Assembly (NCBI GenBank): GCA_027627225.1
Contig: CM051034.1
Coordinates: 17,158,980-17,222,979 of the forward strand
Reading direction: 5' to 3'
Length of the DNA: 64,000 bases
From: Congeria kusceri
Taxonomy: Eukaryota > Mollusca > Bivalvia > Myida > Dreissenidae
The first letter of the stretch is position 1. Each line of letters opens with the position of its first letter. A program made the position numbers and the translations under genes. The notes under the pieces are model-generated. The model was given only the letters and a program-made list of their open reading frames with translations. It was not told where the DNA came from and made no database searches. Shown here in pieces: positions 32,641-44,502 of the stretch.

Positions 32641-34883
32641 GGCGAGATTCGCCACATGTATCTGATTTTACTATAATGGAGTAATTCCTTCATTGATCGA
32701 GAAATATTTTGTAAATGAAAGGCCTATATAGATCTACATACATAAGGGCCTATGTATAAGTATAAATCTGGAAAAATGTGTCAAATTATAGCGACAATCA
32801 TCAAGACAGAAGACAAACACAATTGTGAATGTGCGAAAACGTGTGTGTATTGCAAAGTTTTATATGACGCCCTTTCGCGCCGAAGAGCTCTGCGTTATGT
32901 GGGGACCAGCGTTTTTTTTTTTTGTCCCAGCACCCGTTAAATCATAGTTTAATTCACAAGTATTATATTTTTACTGAAATATTTTTTTTTACATGTTATA
33001 TTGCTGTACTATAGAGGGAAACTGCAGTACGCGGGGGAAACCGACCGTCAGTGGCGTGCATCACCGAACGCTTCGACCAGCCGGGTTATAGACGTGTAAT
33101 ACAGGCCTTCCGACATGCATGACTATTTTCGGAGTTGATACGTTATTAGCTTACATTGATTAGAGTCTACCTGTTGTGTAATTGTTTCGTTTTATTTTGC
33201 TTGATAATAACGTATCTAATTCATAGAAATGGCTTCTAAAACATCCCTTACGCATTATTTGTCCACCGCGCCAATGTTATTTAAAGACAGTAGATCAACA
33301 TAGGCTAAAGATGTATATAGATCTATTAAACACTAGCGGATCCAGTGCCGGGTGCGCCCCCCCCCCCCCCCCCCCCGCTCGCTCACTTTTTTTTTCAAAG
33401 ATACACATTCATTTCAGTAAAATATACCCGACCTAGTCCGTTCCCCTACGATTTACTGTTGTACTGCAGCAAAAGTTCAGAAGTTCAGCAAAACGATAAA
33501 TTATAGACAATGGGTAGGCCTATATATACATTTATTTGTGGATTATATTGTTTTCGTTTAGAAATGCATATATTATATAAAGATGCCAGATGCAATACTC
33601 CGTTGGCACAGGATATACCACATAAAGGTCATTTATACTTTTTTATGAAAAAAAAACACACAACAAAACAACAACAGTGCATATCAGATTTGAAGACAAT
33701 TGATGAGCATGACTGTGATCTTGTGAGTTATTTAATGATATTCATTTCGAAAAGAGACCATTAATTTACACTTCGGTAAATGAATAATACAATTATATAA
33801 CATTGAATGTCAAAAACGTCTTTAGTGGACAGGTACATCAAACAATGGCATATTAGGCTTACCGCCAAAACAGGTGCATGACATAGGTTCTACGTGTAAA
33901 ACGTACATGGAAATCATAATTAAATAGATCTAGATATATAGATGTAAATAGTATGTAGATTTATAATTAATCGCTAGATTCCAGTCGCACAGATCGCCGT
34001 GTGCAAAAACAGAAAAGAAACAATCGTGCAACTAGAAATGTTCGCGAAAGTTTTGAAATTTCGCGCGAAAAGTCTCGTTGCCAGAGAACGTCTGCATACG
34101 TGAAAACTTAGTTCGTTTGACCTACATAATCATACGCAATTTTCGCACTTGTCTGTGAAAAATAATTTCACACAATTTCGTGTAAAAGTATACCATACAT
34201 TTTAATGCAAATATAAATGACAAAACAATATAATTTTTATCATTTTACAATCGCAATTCTTTATTTGTAATCATTGCCGTTTAGGGACTATTTCAACAAT
34301 GTGTTTAGGTTTTGGCAGTAAAAGTACTTCCGTCAGAAGTGAAAACTTTGCCTGACGTTTTCGGGACGGTGAAATCGTCAAATTATGTGCTAGATTCCCA
34401 TTTGCCGGAACTAGAACTTGTCAAACTATGATGTTCGGTGTGTAGGCTATGTCTGTGTACTAAGAAGACGAAAATTCATTCCACGGATGCGATGGAATGA
34501 GTCGAGTCACAATGACCCTCCAGTGAGGATAATGACATCTGATTGCGTTATACAATTTGGTACTCAAGGTTTCTTTTATTTTGACGTGTCAATAACATAA
34601 GAACATAACTTTACATGATGCCTTCGTTCGCATCTCATGAAATTGCCATCTTTGTATTGATGGATAATATTTGACAGGTGCCCCTCCCACTTGTGAAGTT
34701 GTGTTTTTGAGATTTCCGTCCTTTCTCAGTTTCCTGGCTGATTATAGAACAATGTTTCAGATTCAAATATGACTTTTGTTTTAAGTAAATCAGAAATAAA
34801 TATGTATTGACCCCTTTGTAAAAGCATACATTAATTAATAATAATTATTGTCCAGATTGGTCTGGTTTTACACACTAGTAAAG
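32641..34883. other. Intergenic sequence, mostly unassigned
   Basis: AT-rich, with a poly-C tract (about 33355-33376). ATGGCTTCTAAAACATCCCT at 33230 opens a short frame (MASKTSLTHYLSTAPMLF) that resembles transposase N-termini but stops after about 24 codons. Short ORFs at 32752-32940 and 33510-33764 have no recognised product. Confidence 0.4.
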
Positions 34884-34999
34884 TACAGTTGTTTGGGGTA
34901 TTCCGGATCTTGGTTAGTTCGGATCAAAGCCAGTTAATAGCTTAAAATAATATAATAACTTAGCAATAAATGTTCGTAAACGTGGTTATTTTATGTTGA

Positions 35000-37050
35000 A
35001 AGAGTAGTCTTTTCTACAGAGTTTAGAAGTTTGTTTGATTACAAAACCGACTCTTACGACATGGGTTTTCTACGAAACGTATTCTGACATGCGCACTTCG
35101 CCAAGAAAAAGTACGGGAAAATAATTGCGGATTTGTGATCAGAGCCAAGTATATCGGTAAATATTGAATCACTACATCATGTTTATACATCAAAATGTTC
35201 ACAAAGATACCCTCTATCAAATAGTGTAAGCCAAAATACCACCAATTCCTTGTTATAACTACAGTATTCCTTTAAACGAAACCCAGAAATTGGTTAGTTT
35301 CGGATCACGTGACTCTCAATAATGGGGGTTTACTCAAACATTTATGGGCTGTCAAACAGCTGACATTGTTATATTTTTTGGATCAAAGGGATAATAATAT
35401 AAATTGTATGATACTATAAACGATAACTTATATGTGTATGGGGTGATTTTGGTTAATTTTCCTGTATATACTAGTATTGTGGATTTATTTGTTTATAATT
35501 ACATTTTGATGTAATATTTACTTAAATATAGTGCAGTGATAGTTTCAAAGATTTTAATGGTAGTCATCTAATTAACCATTTAGTGTAGATCTAATTGTTA
35601 TGGTTCAAAACTTCAAATCGCAAAATTATTCTGCTAGTTATATGTTTAAATAGACTGAATAGAACTTAAGTCACATCTGGACAAATATAATTTATACTAG
35701 GTTGTCAACTTGTATACAAGTTTGATAATTAAATGTGCTTATATTGATCAGATTCATGGCATACAATGCGTTAGGCTGTACAATAATTGGTTGCTAAATT
35801 TGATATTGGTAACATCTAAATGCAAAAAGTTATAAATTACAGAAATGGGGAAACCAAACCAACATGTTCACCTGTAAAGAAAGCGAACACAATGAAGAAG
35901 AGTTACAACAGAAGGTACCAAAAAATGACACTTCCCAATTTCGTATTTCGCTGAAGTGCACATGACACAAATTAGGGTATCTCGACGACATGGTCGATAA
36001 ACGGAACAATGTCAGCAAGTGCACCCTTGTGTTTATTTAGGGTCACACTCTGAGATTTACTATTTTCTTTATTGTGCCTTATTTAATTACTTATCTTTTA
36101 TATGCCTTATTTATTTATGTCCACTGTGCATTTGTATTTGCTGTTTGCTGCTATTTTATAATGTAAATCTTCAGAAGATGGAGGTAATAAAGATATATAT
36201 ATATATATACAAAGAGAGATGTTTACTAAGATAGTTGAATGGATTATTTTTCTTTATAAATATATTCACACTTTTTAGGTAAGAACCAGTTCCAGGCCAA
36301 TCAGTTGTGGCTGATTCTACTTTGCCGAACACTAAAGCATTGGAAAATTGTGTTATTAAGGGAAGGGGTCCGGTACCCTTAAGATGGAGGTTTTCACATT
36401 GTGGAAGCTTACTAACTGGGAGAAAATAATAAAGATAACTTATTAAAAATATACTTAAACTAGTGATGTACATATAAGAGTATGGGCTGAATATTTTAAT
36501 GTTGCCCTTTCATAAACATACAAGTTATTTCACGATTTACACCCACAATTCACATTTCCTTTTTACATACAAGTGTGTCACTTTAGGTTCGGGAATTCTG
36601 TCATTTCCATTTGGCTATTTCTGGGGATTGGGAATGGGTCCTTTACCAAACCCTTAAAAATCACTGAATTAGTTAAGTTAAATGTGACCAGGGCTCCAGA
36701 TAACCCACCAAAAGAATATGCAAAAGGGTACTGTAGTCCTGGACCTCTTTTGTCAGAGTCAGTATTTTACCCCCTGACCATATTGGAGAATCTTAGAATA
36801 TTTTCAGAGCTTCAAATAGGAGTGGGCTTAAAAGGGTATTTTAATCATATGATATTAAGTGTGTGACATATATAAATGTGCATGTAAATATTGTTAAGTA
36901 CTAGTAGTGTTTAATTAGATACATTAAGAAAATTGATTGCAGAACGAAAATGTTTTTTTTTTTAAAGTTTGTCAATGTTGTCCTGTACCAGTACCCCCAG
37001 TTTAATTTTCTGTATGGTACTTATACACCCAACTTACTATTTCTAAAGTG
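35000..37050. other. Interior of the 34884-38548 interval, left half
   Basis: AT-rich with a (TA)n tract at about 36195-36211. ORFs of 60-100 codons on both strands have no recognised domain. No exon with both splice signals stood out. Confidence 0.35.
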
Positions 37051-37067
37051 TATTTGCAATAGTTTGT

Positions 37068-37362
37068 GGGCCAGACCGGCTGGCTCAGTTGGTACAGCGC
37101 TAGACTACAAATCCGAGGATCGCGGGTTCGATTTCCAGCCCGGCCACATAGCTTGTGTGGGGATTGGTCATGAAATTATTTCTACGGCCATTCTCCCCCT
37201 ACCTCTGATTCAAGTAGGGCAGTTGTCAGTTACTGGCATAAGTATGTGCACTTAGTACTGGTAAACCAGCTTACCCAGGAAAAGTGTGAGTAGGTTAACT
37301 GACCGCCGTTATATGACTGAAATACTGTTGAATACGGCGAAAAATCCAAACAAACAAACAAA
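37068..37362 (+). mobile_element. tRNA-derived SINE, copy 3, with perfect target duplication
   Basis: Same family, A and B boxes kept, (CAAA)n tail, flanked by an exact 11-bp direct repeat GCAATAGTTTG at 37056-37066 and 37363-37373, so a fairly recent insertion. Confidence 0.95.
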
Positions 37363-37464
37363 GCAATAGTTTGAAGGGTGTTTACACAAATACCCCTCTT
37401 ATCTGGTGCTCTGTGATGTGCAAATTTCAATGTTGGGTTATATTGCGATTATCTTTAATTAGTC

Positions 37465-37555
37465 TTAAATTGCAAATGGTAAACTGCACAGAAAACATTG
37501 CTGTAATAAAACAGTTTATTCTATGTTTGATGTCTTATTCCAACTTCACATAATA
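37465..37555 (-). repeat. 90-bp duplicate of the end of the 37787-38221 MITE
   Basis: AAATTGCAAATGGTAAACTG through AACTTCACATAATAG is identical to 38130-38221, including bases that may lie outside the ancestral element. Either a truncated copy or a local duplication. Confidence 0.85.
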
Positions 37556-37786
37556 GTCTGTTGATATGTTATCATCATTAATCATGAACACAATATGTAC
37601 ATGTTTTATTGTTATTTGTAGTTTGAACCATAATAAAATGTTAAATAAAATGGTAAAAACGCTCTAGTTGATTTGTTATTATGTTAACTATATATGCCTT
37701 CGCCATAAATTACCCTAGTGTGTGTCTACAAAGCATATAATCTGCATCATTAACTGAGCGTAGTATATGCCCAGCTGATTACATTG

Positions 37787-38221
37787 TATTATGTGAAGTT
37801 AGAATAAGACATCAAACATAGAATGGACATGATTTTTTTTCTTTTTTCACATAAGACTGAGCATTTCATGTTGTGTATGTATGTGTGTTATATTCTGGCA
37901 ATACTTTTGGTATAATTAGCATTTTTACATTACTTTTTAATTAAAACTGATTGTGTCTTTGATCATTTTGACTGTTTTTAGAAACTGTGTTAATGCACGC
38001 ATGGACACAGTTCACTTTTTTTTTGAAAATTTTGTAAATGCATACAAGTAGACAGTTTTGTGGCAAAATCAATTTAACTGATGCAGTTATATATGCAGGT
38101 GTCTATTTCACTAATTACTCTGCAGAATTCTTAAATTGCAAATGGTAAACTGCACAGAAAACATTGCTGTAATAAAACAGTTTATTCTATGTTTGATGTC
38201 TTATTCCAACTTCACATAATA
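37787..38221 (-). mobile_element. 435-bp MITE with TATTATGTGAAGTTAGAAT ends, copy 2
   Basis: Inverted copy of the element at 22892-23321, with the same terminal repeats. Its last ~90 bases are repeated identically at 37465-37555. Confidence 0.9.
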
Positions 38222-38548
38222 GTGTGTTTGATATATTCATTGGAAAATACTTGCAAGATATTTAATTTAGTGATGTGTAACCATTTGTCCATATTCCCAT
38301 GATGTTTTGAGAATATCCCTGACGTGATCCAAAACTGCCGTAAATGATTCGGAAATGACCGAAAAGGTTATGTCACTTATGGTGTAAACAAGAACAAAAT
38401 CCATGTACTTCGTGCAAAAATCGTGTTTAGTTGAACAGGGGAAGGATTTATCTTTCTTTTGGTGTATATACATTAACTATTACGATATATATGAGAAAGG
38501 AACAAACACAAATCTTGTTAGTGATCCGGAATACCCCGAACAACTGTA

Positions 38549-39239
38549 GTGATCACTAGAATAATTTGTGTGATTCACAGATATTTCATGGTGTCAAAGT
38601 CCTGTCTGTGAGTACTTACTTCAGATTGTATATATTGAGCAAATCACTATTAGTTGAAGAAACTCTTTGATAACCATTATAATTAATATTTGTTGTGTTC
38701 TTGTCTTGAAGGCCTTGGATGCCCTGCCAACTATAATTAGTTATAGTAGCCAGGTGTGTCCTCAATTCAACGTCACCTAAATTTGACAATGTTTTGTTAT
38801 TGTTTAGTAGACCTAATGTCAATTTAATAATAATTCGAAAATCAAACATTTTAATGTGTTCTCGATGATTTACATCCACAAATCTCCCATAATTTCACGT
38901 TTCAATAAAAACAAAACATCGTCGAATTTGAGGTACGTCGAAATCGGGTTGCACTAGGATATCTATTCGCCACATAACGATTTGCCACAGTTTAATAGCG
39001 ATTCGCCACATGCTGACGTTTTGCCACACTACTTTGATGATTGAAACAGAAAATATTTGGTGGTTTAGGTGGAAATTTGTGGTCATTAATATTTGTTTCA
39101 GTTAGTATGTGACAATATTAACAAAAAGTATTTGATGATAGTTTGTATGAAAGTCACACGAATAGCCATACACAAACCAACCAATTTTTCTGGGTAGAAA
39201 GTACTTGTTAGAACTTTAGAATGGTCAAATTATGTCACT
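38549..39239. other. Intergenic sequence with repeated GCCACA motifs
   Basis: At 38968-39030 ATTCGCCACAT, GATTTGCCACAG, GATTCGCCACATG and TTTTGCCACAC occur at 15-24 base spacing. Otherwise nothing recognised. Confidence 0.4.
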
Positions 39240-39579
39240 TAGGCGTAAAAAAAATATGTTTGTTTCAGGTAACATGCCAAAAAAAATTAGGGTAGGTAGG
39301 TCGGGATTTTTTTCTTTTTTTGGGGGGGTAAATGGTCAACTTGAAGATTCTAAAACTGAATAAATATTTAAAACGTATCATTAATATCCTTAAACATTGT
39401 TTATAAGTGGATACTATCAAAACAAAACACTTATTTATCCAAAAATACAGTTTATTATTGAAAAAGGTAAATAAACCAAAAATCACACTGACAAACCCAA
39501 TAAAATGTTCTAGGGTTGGAGCATTTTTTTAGGGTAGGTCGGGTTACCTGAAACAAACATATTTTTTTTAACGCCTTAT
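39240..39579 (-). mobile_element. MITE with AAGGCGTAAAAAAAATATGTTTG ends, copy 2
   Basis: Same family in the opposite orientation, with matching inverted ends (GGCGTAAAAAAAATATGTTT / AAACATATTTTTTTTAACGCC, read within the first and last 25 bases). Confidence 0.85.
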
Positions 39580-39620
39580 ATGTTTTTTCATTAATCTGCA
39601 ATGTTATCCTCCTTCTTCAG

Positions 39621-39780
39621 GTATCATGACCTATTAGATTGAACCAGTAGCCACGATGGGTGGTCTGAAGATGTTTCAGTGCACACGTAGCCTGCCTCAT
39701 CCTCATATTAAGGATTATTTATTCCACTAGATCTACCATCATCTCGCCATGTTTACTCTGCATTGCTAAATATATACCAG
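39621..39780 (+). other. Candidate non-coding 5' UTR exon of the KIAA0232 homologue
   Basis: 160 bases bounded by CTTCTTCAG and a consensus CAG|GTGAGT donor, about 700 bases upstream of the 88-bp acceptor array. It contains only short ORFs (ATG at 39655 closing at TAG 39728-39730; a second short ORF near the end), so it would be a UTR with upstream ORFs. Position and strong donor are the only support. Confidence 0.35.
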
Positions 39781-40440
39781 GTGAGTACCCTGTTTCTCAT
39801 AGTTTTAAGAAAGATATGTATACACAGACTATAGAACACTTGAAAATGTGCTTTTCACACACAATTTTGTTCAATCTATTCTTCAAATAAAAACTTCAGC
39901 ATCTACCGTTTAATATGAGCACATTATAATGTTATATATTATGAAAATATATAGTAATATAACTTCTTCTTAGATACGCCTTAAGTGATACCATTATACA
40001 GTAAATAAAATAATTCACCATTAAATAAAAATCATAAACAAAAGCAAGTCTGCATACCATCTTAAAACTTGTATTTGTATCAATGTCAAAAATGTTGTAT
40101 GCCAGAATGTTTCCACAGAGCCGTACTAGAATTAAAAATAAATAGCCAAATTTAAAATAAGTAAAAATACCTGTCATTCTAGAATATTTTCCCCCAAAAG
40201 AGTGAACATATACGTCATTTTAATGTCATTTCCAAAATTCACTAACCATTGAGCTTTTGTTAGAGCTAAGAAATAATACTTAGTAACCAAATTGTTTACT
40301 TTTGCAAAAACACCGGTCATTTTGAAATATTGTGAAAATATACTGCATTTTCAAATAATTTCAAAAATTTTAGTAGGCTATTTTGGCTCCTATAACCGCT
40401 TACATAGCATTGAGTATATTGGCAGTTGATAATGATAATG
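39781..40440. other. Sequence between the candidate UTR exon and the 88-bp array
   Basis: AT-rich, no coding sequence. It would be intronic if the UTR exon at 39621-39780 is real. Confidence 0.35.
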
Positions 40441-40474
40441 CTGTCATTGCCTTACATTCACTGCTCTGTTTCAG

Positions 40475-43400
40475 TGGCCTATGCCTTTCTTGCCCATGAA
40501 GTACCCCGACTATCGGCTGTCCATGGAGTCCCTGTGTCCTTACTGACACTGCTCTGTTTCAGTGGCCTATGCCTTTCTTGCCCATGAAGTACCCCGACTA
40601 TCGGCTGTCCATGGAGCCCCTGTATCCTTACTGACACTGCTCTGTTTCAGTGGCCTATGCCCTTCTTGCCCATGAAGTACCCCGACTATCGGCTGTCCAT
40701 GGAGCCCCTGTATCCTTACTGACACTGCTTTGTTTCAGTGGCCTATGCCCTTCTTGCCCATGAAGTACCCCGACTATCGGCTGTCCATAGAGCCCCTGTG
40801 TCCTTATTGATACTGCTCTGTTTCAGTGGCCCATGTCCTTCTTGCCCATGAAGTACCCCGACTATCGGCTGTCCATGGAGCCCCTGTGTCCTTACTGACA
40901 CTGCTCTGTTTCAGTGGCCTATGCCCTTCTTGCCCATGAAGTGCCCCGACTATCGGCTGTCCATGGAGCCCCTGTGTCCTTACTGACACTGCTCTGTTTC
41001 AGTGGCCTATGCCCTTCTTGCCCATGAAGTACCCCGACTATCGGCTGTCCATGGAGCCCCCGTGTCCTTACTGATACTGCTCTGTTTCAGTGGCCCATGT
41101 CCTTCTTGCCCATGAAGTGCCCCAACTATCGGCTGTCCATTGAGCCCCTGTGTCCTTACTGACACTGCTCTGTTTCAGTGGCCTATGCCTTTCTTGCCCA
41201 TGAAGTACCCCGACTATCGGCTGTCCATGGAGCCCCTGTGTCCTTACTGATACTGCTCTGTTTCAATGGCCTATGCCTTTCTTGCCCATGAAGTGCCCCG
41301 ACTATCGGCTGTCCATGGAGCCCCTGTGTCCTTACTGACACTGCTCTGTTTCAGTGGCCTATGCCCTTCTTGCCCATGAAGTGCCCCGACTATCGGCTGT
41401 CCATGGAGCCCCTGTGTCCTTACTGACACTGCTCTGTTTCAGTGGCCTATGCCTTCTTGCCCATGAAGTACCCCGACTATCGGCTGTCCATGGAGCCCCT
41501 GTGTCCTTACTGATACTGCTCTGTTTCAGTGGCCTATGCCCTTCTTGCCCATGAAGTACCCCGACTATCGGCTGTCCATGGAGCCCCTGTGTCCTTACTG
41601 ATACTGCTCTGTTTCAGTGGCCTATGTCTTTCTTGCCCATGAAGTGCCCAGACTATCGGCTGTCCATGGAGCCCCTGTGTCCTTACTGACACTGCTCTGT
41701 TTCAGTGGCCTATGCCCTTCTTGCCCATGAAGTACCCGGACTATCGGCTGTCCATGGAGCCCCTGTATCCTTACTGATACTGCTCTGTTTCAGTGGCCTA
41801 TGCCTTTCTTGCCCATGAAGTGCCCCGACTATCGGCTGTCCATCGAGCCCCTGTGTCCTTACTGACACTGCTCTGTTTCAGTGGCCTATGCCCTTGTTGC
41901 CCATGAAGTACCCCGACTATCGGCTGTCCATGGAGCCCCTGTGTCCTTACTGACACTGCTCTGTTTCAGTGGCCTATGCCCTTCTTGCCCATGAAGTGCC
42001 CCGACTATCGGCTGTCCATGGAGCCCCTGTGTCCTTACTGACACTGCTCTGTTTCAGTGGCCTATGCCTTTCTTGCCCATGAAGTACCCCGACTATCGGC
42101 TGTCCATGGAGCCCCTGTGTCCTTACTGACACTGCTCTGTTTCAGTGGCCTATGCCCTTCTTGCCCATGAAGTGCCCAGACTATCGGCTGTCCATGGAGC
42201 CCCTGTGTCCTTACTGATACTGCTCTGTTTCAGTGGCCCATGCCTTCTTGCCCATGAAGTACCCCGACTATCGGCTGTCCATGGAGCCCCTGTGTCCTTA
42301 CTGATACTGCTCTGTTTCAGTGGCCTATGTCCTTCTTGCCCATGAAGTACCCGACTATCGGCTGTCCATGGAGCCCCTGTATCCTTACTGACACTGCTCT
42401 GTTTCAGTGGCCTATGCCTTTCTTGCCCATGAAGTACCCCGACTATCGGCTGTCCATGGAGCCCCTGTGTCCTTATTGATACTGCTCTGTTTCAGTGGCC
42501 AATGCCTTTCTTGCCCATGAAGTACCCCGACTATCGGCTGTCCATGGAGCCCCTGTGTCCTTACTGACACTGCTCTGTTTCAGTGGCCTATGCCTTCTTG
42601 CCCATGAAGTACCCCGACTATCGGCTGTCCATGGAGCCCCTGTGTCCTTACTGATACTGCTCTGTTTCAGTGGCCTATGCCTTCTTGCCCATGAAGTACC
42701 CCGACTATCGGCTGTCCATGGAGCCCCTGTGTCCTTACTGATACTGCTCTGTTTCAGTGGCCTATGCCTTTCTTGCCCATGAAGTACGCCGACTATCGGC
42801 TGTCCATGGAACCCCTGTGTCCTTACTGACACTGCTCTGTTTCAGTGGACTATGCCTTCTTGCCCATGAAGTACCCCGACTATCGGCTGTCCATGGAGCC
42901 CCTGTGTCCTTACTGATACTGCTCTGTTTGAGTGGCCCATGCCCTAATTGCCCATGAAGTACCCCAACTATCGGCTGTCCATGGAGCCCCTGTGTCCTTT
43001 CTGACACTGCTCTGTTTCAGTGGCCTATGCCCTTCTTGCCCATGAAGTACCCCAACTATCGGCTGGCCATGGAGCCCCTGTATCCTTACTGACACTGCTC
43101 TGTTTCAGTGGCCCATGTCCTTCTTGCCCATGAAGTACCCCGACTATCGGCTGTCCATGGAGCCCCTGTGTCCTTACTGACACTGCTCTGTTTCAGTGGC
43201 CTATGCCCTTCTTGCCTATGAAGTGCCCCAACTATCGGCTGTCCATGGAGCTCCTGTGTCCTTACTGACACTGCTCTGTTTCAGTGGCCTATGCCCTTCT
43301 TGCCCATGAAGTACCCCGACTATCGGCTGTCCATGATGGAGCCCCTGTGTCCTTACTGACACTGCTCTGTTTCAGTGGCCTATGCCTTTCTTGCCGATGA

Positions 43401-44343
43401 AGTGCCCCAACTATCGGCTGTCCATGGAGCCCCTGTGTCCTTACTGACACTGCTCTGTTTCAGTGGCCTATGCCCTTCTTGCCCATGAAGTACCCCGACT
43501 ATCGGCTGTCCATGGAGCCCCTGTGTCCTTACTGACACTGCTCTGTTTCAGTGGCCTATGCCTTTCTTGCCCATGAAGTGCCCCAACTATCGGCTGTCCA
43601 TGGAGCCCCTGTGTCCTTACTGACACTGCTCTGTTTCAGTGGCCTATGCCCTTCTTGCCCATGAAGTGCCCCAACTATCGGCTGTCCATGGAGCCCCTGT
43701 GTCCTTACTGACACTGCTCTGTTTCAGTGGCCTATGCCCTTCTTGCCCATGAAGTGCCCCAACTATCGGCTGTCCATGGAGCCCCTGTGTCCTTACTGAC
43801 ACTGCTCTGTTTCAGTGGCCTATGCTCTTCTTGCCCATGAAGTGCCCCAACTATCGGCTGTCCATGGAGCCCCTGTGTCCTTACTGACACTGCTCTGTTT
43901 CAGTGGCCTATGCCCTTCTTGCCCATGAAGTACCCCAACTATCGGCTGTCCATGGAGCCCCTGTGTCCTTACTGACACTGCTCTGTTTCAGTGGCCTATG
44001 CCCTTCTTGCCCATGAAGTACCCCAACTATCGGCTGTCCATGGAGCCCCTGTGTCCTTACTGACACTGCTCTGTTTCAGTGGCCTATGCCCATCTTGCCC
44101 ATGAAGTACCCTGACTATCGGCTGTCCATGGAGCCCCTGTATCCTTACTGACACTGCTCTGTTTCAGTGGCCTATGTCCTTCTTGCCCATGAAGTACCCC
44201 GACTATCGGCTGTCCATGGAGCCCCTGTATCCTTACTGACACTGCTCTGTTTCAGTGGCCTATGTCCTTCTTGCCCATGAAGTACCCCGACTATCGGCTG
44301 TCCATGGAGCCCCTGTATCCTTACTGACACTGCTCTGTTTCAG
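40475..44343 (+). repeat. 88-bp tandem array copying the first coding exon's 3' splice site (about 44 units)
   Basis: Head-to-tail units starting TGGCCTATGCC and ending ACTGCTCTGTTTCAG, 87-91 bp with few substitutions. Each unit holds a branch-point-like TTACTGAC, a pyrimidine tract, AG, and the first 65 exon bases (PDYRLSMEPLCP). The exon copy then joins the intron copy (GTGTCC|TTACTGAC), creating an in-frame TGA, so each unit carries a 21-codon mini-ORF. 3869 bases at 88 per unit gives about 44 units before the genuine exon. Confidence 0.97.
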
Positions 44344-44349
44344 TTGCCT

Positions 44350-44502
44350 ATGCCCTTCTTGCCCATGAAGTACCCCGACTATCGGCTGTCCATGGAGCCC
44401 CTGTGTCCCGTCTCGGTGCACTGTTGGTTCCGCCAGGAGCTGGAGCAGCGCGGTGTCGACTCTCTCATCTACGCTAGATACATCATCAGCCTTCTCCTGC
44501 AG
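44350..44502 (+). CDS. KIAA0232: KIAA0232 homologue, first coding exon
   Basis: Encodes residues 1-51, from MPFLPMKYPDYRL to WFRQELEQRGVDSLIYARYI and ISLLLQ, with donor GTTGGG. The exon proper begins at the TTTCAG ending at 44343; the ATG at 44350 is the first in this copy, with further in-frame ATGs at codons 6 and 15. The first 65 bases are the source of the 88-bp array upstream. The true N-terminus might lie in an upstream exon. Confidence 0.8.

Larger units (their letters stand above)
34884..38548. mobile_element. 3.7-kb interval with 26-bp terminal inverted repeats
   Basis: TACAGTTGTTTGGGGTATTC then CGGATC at the left, and the reverse complement with one mismatch at the right (38523-38548). 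SINE copy 3 and the 37787 MITE lie inside. The interior has no clear transposase. It may be one large element or two half-elements. Confidence 0.55.

Noticed and set aside
40475..44340. Many 60-119 codon ORFs on both strands across the 88-bp array
   Set aside because: They repeat the same unit in shifted frames. Only the last copy continues into a conserved protein.
40475..44343. CRISPR-like array
   Set aside because: Whole units are repeated without unique spacers, and the DNA is an animal gene.
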